A DNA stretch of 64,000 bases from Monosiga brevicollis MX1 (lineage: Eukaryota > Opisthokonta > Choanoflagellata > Craspedida > Salpingoecidae). The stretch is taken from contig NW_001865074.1 of the NCBI RefSeq assembly GCF_000002865.3, forward strand, positions 269,123 to 333,122, read 5' to 3'. Position 1 is the first letter of the stretch, and every line of letters begins with the position of its first letter. A program made the translations under genes and the position numbers. Shown here one piece after another: positions 58,428 to 64,000 of this stretch. The notes beneath the pieces are model-generated. The model ran no database searches and was not told the origin of the DNA. It worked only from the letters and a program-made list of their open reading frames with translations.

Positions 58428-59488
58428 TCACGAGCGCTCATCGCGATGGTAAGATTTGTGTTTGTGTTTGTGTTTATGTTTGTGCTTGTGCTTGTGGTCG
58501 CCCTTGTCCTTGTGCTTTTTGTGATGTTGATGCTTGTGCTTGTGTTGGCGTTGCTCGTCATCCGATTGCTCTTGTGAGGGGCTGACAGGGCTCCGCACAC
58601 GAGCGGAGCTCGGTTTGGCGCTTGCCGGACTTGGTGGAGATGGCTTGCCAAGCTCTATACGCCCAAAAAATGTATCGAGCAGAGAGTGAGGAAGAGGTGA
58701 ATCGAAAAGTCCCATGGAGCACAAGCTATGTACAGTGGCCAAGACCTGAGTCAGGATGCAGCTTGTGGAAATTGTCGTGGCCCCATCGATCGGTGCTGGC
58801 GGCCTGGAGTCGGTCAAGCCGATGCCACAACTCGCTATGCTTCTGAGTTCTGGGCTTGCTGGGTTCTCGGTCTCGGCTGCGGTCTCGGTCCCGGTCACGG
58901 CTGCGGTCTCGGTCTCGGTCTTGGTCTCGGTCTAGGTCTTGGTCCCAGTCTTGGTCCCAGTCTCGGTCCCGGTCTCGGTCCCGGTCTCGGTCCCGGTCTC
59001 GGTCCCGGTCTCGGCTGTGGTCTCGTCTGTGTTCTCGGTCTTGGCCATGTTCTCGGCTACGGCTGCGGTCCATGTCTCGGTTTCGACTGCGGTCCCAGAC
59101 TCGTTCTCGCTCTCGCTCTTGTTCCTGGTTGCAGTGTTGGCCTCTGACAACCAGGTCGCTTCGGGCTGGCTCAGCCGCACCTTCATCCTGGCGGCGTTTT
59201 GCTTGCATTAAACGCTGACGGAGACGCGTTTCGTCAGCCGTCTTTTGACGCTCATATTCCTGCCAGGCCTCCTCAACCTCCCAATGCTACCCGCATGCAC
59301 GGAGAATCATGTGAGCTCCATTCCCAACGAAACCGAAGCAAGTATACAAACAAAAGGGCAAGAGCGCAACCAACCTTGTTGTGTGAATCCACCTGCCGTA
59401 CCACACCGTTGAGAAGGCGGGTATCCACGCGGCGGACGACGCGCCGCCCGCCCGACGCGCGCGCTTCCCGGAACAGGCGACCAGCCAT
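58428..59488 (-). CDS. NKAPD1: NKAPD1-like (C11orf57) RD/HK-rich protein
   Basis: Three exons (59488-59375, 59277-58746, 58654-58428) sum to 873 nt, 290 residues. The N-terminal block TRLLNGVVRQVDSHNKVEEAWQEYERQK resembles human NKAPD1 (LLRNVIRHTDAHNK..EE..MW). The second conserved block TDRWGHDNFHKLHPDS matches DRWGHSGYKELYPEE, in the same order. Between them is a long Arg/Asp alternating region (DRDRDRDR-type, about 58880-59090), and the C-terminus is His/Lys-alternating (KHKHKHKH, about 58440-58520) ending DERS. Such RD/RS and basic tails are typical of nuclear-speckle proteins; function is otherwise unknown. The low-complexity regions replace the Lys/Ser-rich tail of the human protein. 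The assignment rests on two short blocks. Confidence 0.7.
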
Positions 59489-60146
59489 CTGGCAACTCTT
59501 CTCTTATCTGTAAAACGTTTAAAAATAGAGAGTGTGCAAGTTGTGTCAGCCGATCCGCGTTTGAGTATTCGCGGGAAAAGAACACTATTGATGAAAAGAG
59601 AAAAGCTCCGTTTTACTAATATAAAAAATGAATCGAAATTTTCGAATGTCATGCTGTGTGTACACACACGTAAACGTGTGCTGGAACGCTGACAACAACG
59701 CTTGGCAGACGTCCACGCTTACTCCCTCTCTGAATGTTCCATGTGACGCTCGTCCTCTCTTTACGTCGTCACTTTTACTCATATCTCTGACGAGACGCTG
59801 CTCCTCGCTCCCACCTCTTATTGCCGCTTTGGTCTTGCTCTCACACTTCTACCTCTCTGCTCCTTCCTCTCCGTCTCAACACACAGACCGTATCCCTCTC
59901 TTTCATCCGCTGCTTCACTCTCTCCCTCTCTATCTATTTCGCTCCGCTTCGCTCTTCCCTCTGCGTTGCTTGCTCGCTCGCTTGCGGCACTTTTTTTTTT
60001 TTAGTGTTGTGGACTGCTGTTGTTGCCGCGGCTCCCTTTTGGCCCCGAAAAGCGCGCTCGCGCCGCTGCCGCGCTGACATTGAGACGGAGCGTCGTCGTC
60101 GCGTGTCGGGTGTCGAGAGTGCCGAGTGCCGAGAGCAGCTGCCAGG
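59489..60146. other. Divergent spacer of NKAPD1-like and F-box genes
   Basis: Contains an AT-rich part (59515-59650), then pyrimidine-rich DNA from about 59750 to 60000 (CTCTCTCCCTCTC words) upstream of the F-box gene, and a T12-type run at 59992-60003. No gene is seen. Confidence 0.45.
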
Positions 60147-61102
60147 ATGGCAGGGGGTGTGACACAACCACCTTTTTACATTGATGTGAAAGCTTGTTTG
60201 GACAATGTGGAGTTTTTGTTATCCAATGCGCCAGCTGCGCAGGTGCAGCCGTCTCCGCATCGGCGATGGTCCATCACACATGGTTCAGGGTTTGGGCTCG
60301 AGGAGTCCGACTCCATTTTAATGGAGCATAACAAGTCTGCAGCCCAGACCCGGTCGGTGCGTCGAGCCCTGAGTGCGCAGTGGGGCTGCGAAGCTGATGA
60401 CAACAAGGGTGCTGTCGTGCCTGCCAAAAGCGCGGCTCGAGAAAATCCGTCCACCCATGGCGAGAACGACATTGACCCAAATGACTTGAGCCTCATTCTG
60501 CCGGACGAAATCTTGCTCAAAATTTTTCGCCACCTGGATGGCCGGTCACTGGCTCGGGCGTCCTGCGTCAACAAGCGGTTCGTGACCGCGATCCTTGGCT
60601 GACTGCCTCGATGTTTGAAAGACAAACCCACTCTTGTTTGTGAGTGCGTTTTATGCTCGAGCTCACTCGGCTTGCTCATCGCTCGTTCCCTCTTCTCAGA
60701 TGGTTTTACTTTGTTCGCGCATACGAGCAACACCTATTCCGGCCACTGTGCAAGGCCTCTGACTGGCTCGATGTCGTGGCTTCGCCCCGGCATCGTGGCC
60801 TCGCGGAGCATTTTACGGTGCACAGCCCTACGCGCGTGGTCCACAACAGCAGCCACTATGAAGCAGCAAACAAGGAGAATATCATCGTGACCCCGCCACG
60901 CCATTCCGATACTTCAAAGGAACCCAACTGGCGGCTGGTGTTTGCCAAAAACACGCTGCTCAGGAACGTCTGGACCAACGCCGACCAAGCCGAACTGGAA
61001 CGTCGCCGCACTGCTCAGCGGTCCCTCATCGTCCCCATGGACACTGAAGCTTGGGGTGCCTCCCTCGACGCCTTTGATGGGCATAGCAGTCGCGCGTCTT
61101 GA
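60147..61102 (+). CDS. F-box protein, otherwise uncharacterised
   Basis: Two exons (60147-60577 and 60700-61102) sum to 834 nt, 277 residues. An F-box at about residues 113-150 shows LPDEILLKIFRHLDGRSLARASCVNKRW, with the canonical LP, IF, LD-SL and VNKRW positions; the intron falls inside the Arg codon. F-box proteins link substrates to SKP1-CUL1 ubiquitin ligases. No WD40, LRR or Kelch repeats are visible. The C-terminal 120 residues (YFVRAYEQHLFRPLC, DWLDVVASPRH, NWRLVFAKNTLLRNVW) are mostly helical and not assigned. The N-terminal 100 residues are low complexity with many Ser, His and Asn. An in-frame Met at 60126 would add seven residues. FBXO-type by exclusion. Confidence 0.8.
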
Positions 61103-61966
61103 CACGGTCATAACCCCCCCATCTTTGGGCGCGTTCTTCAGTGATGCATGATTCCATTTTGATGCCGTTTCTCGCTCCGTGTTTGTGTGTGCGTATACCC
61201 ATGTAACAGAAAGATTTTCGATATGAGTGAGCCGCCGTGTGTCGTGTGAGGGCTTACCCCCATGCCCAACCCGGTCCCGTATTCTTATTCGCATGTTAAC
61301 CAACCAAACCCGCCACCGCCGCCTCTTCCAATTAACCCTTGAACTTCCCCAAGAACCTGGCTTTCCTTCAATTCAAACAACAACAAGGCATGGGCTCCAT
61401 CCCCCAAAAGACAGTGTGTGTGATTGGTTGTCAGGTAACTTTGTCTGACAATACAAATGTCATCATTTTACCAACGCCACACACTTTTCCTCTCTCTCTC
61501 TCTCTCTCTCTCAGTCTCTTCAGTCTCCCTGCAGTCTCTCTCTAGACAAGCTGCTGCTGCTGCTGCTGGTGTTACTGTTACTGTTGGTGTGGCGGATTTT
61601 CGTTCAGCAGGCATCTGCGTGTGGCTGCTGGTCCTTGAGCAGGGCGTTTGGGACGTGGAGGGCACGCGTCTTCTGGCTCGTATGAGACACAACAACAACA
61701 GCCTGTCGAACCCCTTTTTTTTGGTCGCCGGGGGTGGTTTTTTTTTTTATTCGTCTGGTGCGGTCCGAAGACCGTCTCACCTCCCTCCAAATTGGAGGGA
61801 CAGCCGTCAGTCGTCGCCGTCACCGTCGCCGGCCTTGACATCGACAGGTGTTGTCGGTGAGACTTGGCCCTTGGATCGGCATTGCCATTCATTGCCTTTG
61901 CCTTTTCCCCTGCCTCTTTGTCTCTCTTGGCTCTGACCACCGTGGGCTGCCGGGAAACAGGCGGCC
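61103..61966. other. Spacer between F-box gene and OCA2-like gene
   Basis: Includes GTTGTCAGG and TCTGACA words at 61427-61449, a (CT)n run at about 61491-61513, and (CTG)n at about 61551-61568. T/G-rich sequence runs at 61711-61750. No gene is recognised. Confidence 0.45.
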
Positions 61967-63895
61967 ATGGCCCCACCGGGTGAGGCCATCGTCCTCGTGA
62001 ACCAAGACACCGAGGACATGGCGGGCGAAGTTGCCGCCCTTCCTCCCCCCTCCCCCTCTCCCCTCATCCTTGCTGAGACGGATCTGGGTGGCGAATCCAG
62101 CACCGATGCCTATGATGAGAGCACGGGACTCCTTTCCCACAACGACACGGGAAAATCCGAACACGGCATGAGGTACAGATTTCCTGGTCTGCACGGCGCT
62201 TGGGGCCAGTACATCACAAGCACAAGCATCAGCTTCACAAGCACAAGTGGTTTTCTTCTCTTTTTTTTTCGTTTTTAAGCGTTCCTAAGATTCTCAGCAT
62301 CTCCCTCCCCCCCCTATCGTCTGCTGAGCTCATGATCTGTATGTCTCGGTGCCTTCCAATAGAAAACACTGGGGCACTTGGATCAAAACCTTGCTGCTGG
62401 TCGCCCTTTTGATTCTAGCCGCCGTGCGTTTGCCGCTCCCTCTTGCTCCGACTCGTCAATCAAACAAACAAGAAATTCCGCCTCCACGCGCTCCCTCAGG
62501 CGGCCGCTGTCCCTCATTTCTCCATACGTTTTACTGATCATTCTGACAGGTCGCCTTTGCCATGAATGAGGAAGAAGATCTCATTGGCCAACTCATCGTC
62601 ATTGCCGATGGCGCGGGCACCGAGGTCCCCATCACCACACGACAAACAGTCCTTGACATCAGTTTGAGAGGTTCGATGTTGCCCTTCTGCCCCTTTCCTT
62701 GGTGTGTACCCCACCAACAGATTTTGACTCACCTGGTCGCCACGCCCCATCCTAGCGTCCGACTCCTCCAACAGCACCGTCACAAGCACCATCGCCCTTT
62801 CAAATGGCAATATAGTCGTAAGAACAGCTCGCACATGCGCTGGGCTTTGCTCATCCGTGTCCCTGTGCCCCACCTCGGCTGTGCTGCCTCGTGAGGCTTG
62901 ATCTCCTCTGTTTGCATGCCGACTATTTGGCGATCTTTAGGCTGGCCCAACCTTTGACTTGGAACCCCACGCCTCAACCAGCGAAGCTGATTACATCACA
63001 CAGCGTGTCGAGCTTCCAAGCCGTGCCGACTCTATCACACTGGGCACCGCAGAGGACATCAACCTGGCGCTGCTCGTGCGCATTGAGGGCCTTTCTTCCT
63101 TGGTGAAATACGAGGTGTGAAATAGACCTGGACAAGCCCTTGACTCCTTAGCGCAGTACTCAAGCCCCACCCAGGCGACATGACATATTGTCAATTCAAC
63201 TGACCACGCACGACTCTGGGCACCCCCGCTTGTTTTGCAGGTTATCTTTGCCGCTCTGATCCTGGTCTTGGTCTACGTCCTCATCATTTTTGAGCTGATC
63301 CACCGTGCCTTGGCCGCCATGCTGGGCGCGTTCATGACACTCGGTGTCCTATCCGTCCTGGGCAAACAACCCTCTTTGGCCACCATCGTTGGCTGGATTG
63401 ACTACGAAACGGTCATGCTGCTCTTTGGCATGATGATCATTGTTAGCATTCTCTCCGAGACTGGCATCTTCGAGTGGGCTGCTGTCAAAGCTTACAAGCT
63501 CTCCAACGGATCCATTTGGAAGCTCCTCATCATGCTCTGCAGCTTCAGGTCTGTCGCTCCGCCCAGCTCGACTCATCGTCCGCCCCTCCCATCTGCTTGC
63601 CCGCATAAGACCAAACTCAAATTTTCAAACGTGCCGTGCCGTGCCATCATAGTGCCATTGTCTCTGCCTTCTTGGACAACGTGACGACCATTCTCCTCCT
63701 GACCCCCGTCACCATCCGCATGTGCAATGTCATCGGCCTGGACCCCACCCCGGTTCTCTTGGCCGAAGTCATCTTTTCAAACATTGGTGGCACGGCAACA
63801 GCCGTGGGCGACCCGCCCAACGTCATTATCGTTAGCAGCGACTGGAGTGTGAATGGGGAAAAGGACATTCAGTTCACCGAATTTACGGTTCGTCC
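61967..63895 (+). CDS. OCA2: OCA2/P-protein-type transporter, 5' part (continues past window)
   Basis: The first exon starts [18 protein letters not shown] and encodes an acidic cytosolic N-terminus. The next exons give [20 protein letters not shown] (first transmembrane helix) and a lumenal loop ([17 protein letters not shown]; Ser/Thr- and Asn-rich). From about 63235 the IT-superfamily core begins: [72 protein letters not shown], then [25 protein letters not shown] and [24 protein letters not shown]. The last blocks are nearly identical to human OCA2, an anion channel/transporter of melanosomes and lysosome-related organelles related to bacterial ArsB/NhaD. The last visible exon ends at 63895 before GTGAGC, about midway through the expected helices. 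In a unicell without melanosomes it presumably works in an acidic vesicle. Confidence 0.9.
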
Positions 63896-63976
63896 GTGAG
63901 CTAAACACCCAAACACATCGACTCACTCTTGGATGAACCTGCTGGCGAGCTCATCGCGAGCTCTTTCTCTTTTTGG

Positions 63977-63999
63977 GATGGGGGGGGGGGGGGGGGGGG
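63977..63999 (+). repeat. Poly-G run at window end
   Basis: A G-homopolymer of about 20 bases after GGGAT, within the OCA2-like intron. It could be a true poly-G tract or an assembly/sequencing stop at a contig edge. Confidence 0.8.
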
Positions 64000-64000
64000 T

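Overview
The window is nuclear DNA of a gene-dense, intron-rich unicellular eukaryote. A choanoflagellate of the Monosiga/Salpingoeca type fits best. The reasons are short spliceosomal introns (mostly 80-200 bp, GT-AG with an occasional GC-AG), genes packed on both strands with spacers of about 0.2-2.3 kb, animal-like housekeeping orthologues, and two tandem receptor tyrosine kinases whose hyalin-repeat-like ectodomains and kinase-plus-tail layout have no counterpart in plants or fungi. The species is an inference from gene content; no search was possible. Gene models were spliced by hand, and several were confirmed by the exon sum being divisible by three and by alignment with remembered family sequence.

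Left third (1-23 kb): the 5' end of an acidic protein (-), cyclin Y (+), the splicing factor PRKRIP1 (-), the GATOR2 subunit WDR24 (+), an ANTH-domain AP180/CALM-like clathrin adaptor (-), ESCRT-III CHMP1 (+), the U5 snRNP GTPase EFTUD2/Snu114 (+) and a peroxisomal acyl-CoA oxidase (-).

Middle (23-41 kb): two tandem paralogous receptor tyrosine kinases, called RTK A and RTK B here. Each has a signal peptide, a cysteine-rich/PAN-like and HYR-like ectodomain, one transmembrane helix, a tyrosine kinase domain, and a cytoplasmic tail with a CAP-Gly (microtubule plus-end binding) domain followed by repeated tyrosine motifs. The kinase exons of the pair are almost identical while ectodomains and tails have diverged. 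RTK B has lost, or RTK A has gained, most ectodomain introns. This pair is the most unusual content of the window.

Right third (41-64 kb): ribosomal protein eL22 (+), the ribosome-biogenesis factor TSR2 (+), a puromycin-sensitive-type M1 aminopeptidase (+), PIGW/GWT1 of GPI-anchor synthesis (-), a CTD-type small phosphatase (+), a putatively N-myristoylated Ala/Glu/Pro-repeat protein (+), an NKAPD1-like RD/HK-rich protein (-), an F-box protein (+) and the 5' part of an OCA2/P-protein-type transporter (+).

The genes do not form one pathway; the order looks like ordinary eukaryotic shuffling, with splicing (PRKRIP1, EFTUD2), membrane traffic (ANTH, CHMP1), nutrient signalling (WDR24) and ribosome production (eL22, TSR2) mixed. 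Spacers are dominated by simple repeats. Pyrimidine-rich tracts repeatedly lie just upstream of genes on the sense strand, and a TGTCAGA/TCTGACA heptamer occurs in spacers that contain gene 5' ends but in none of the convergent 3'-3' spacers.
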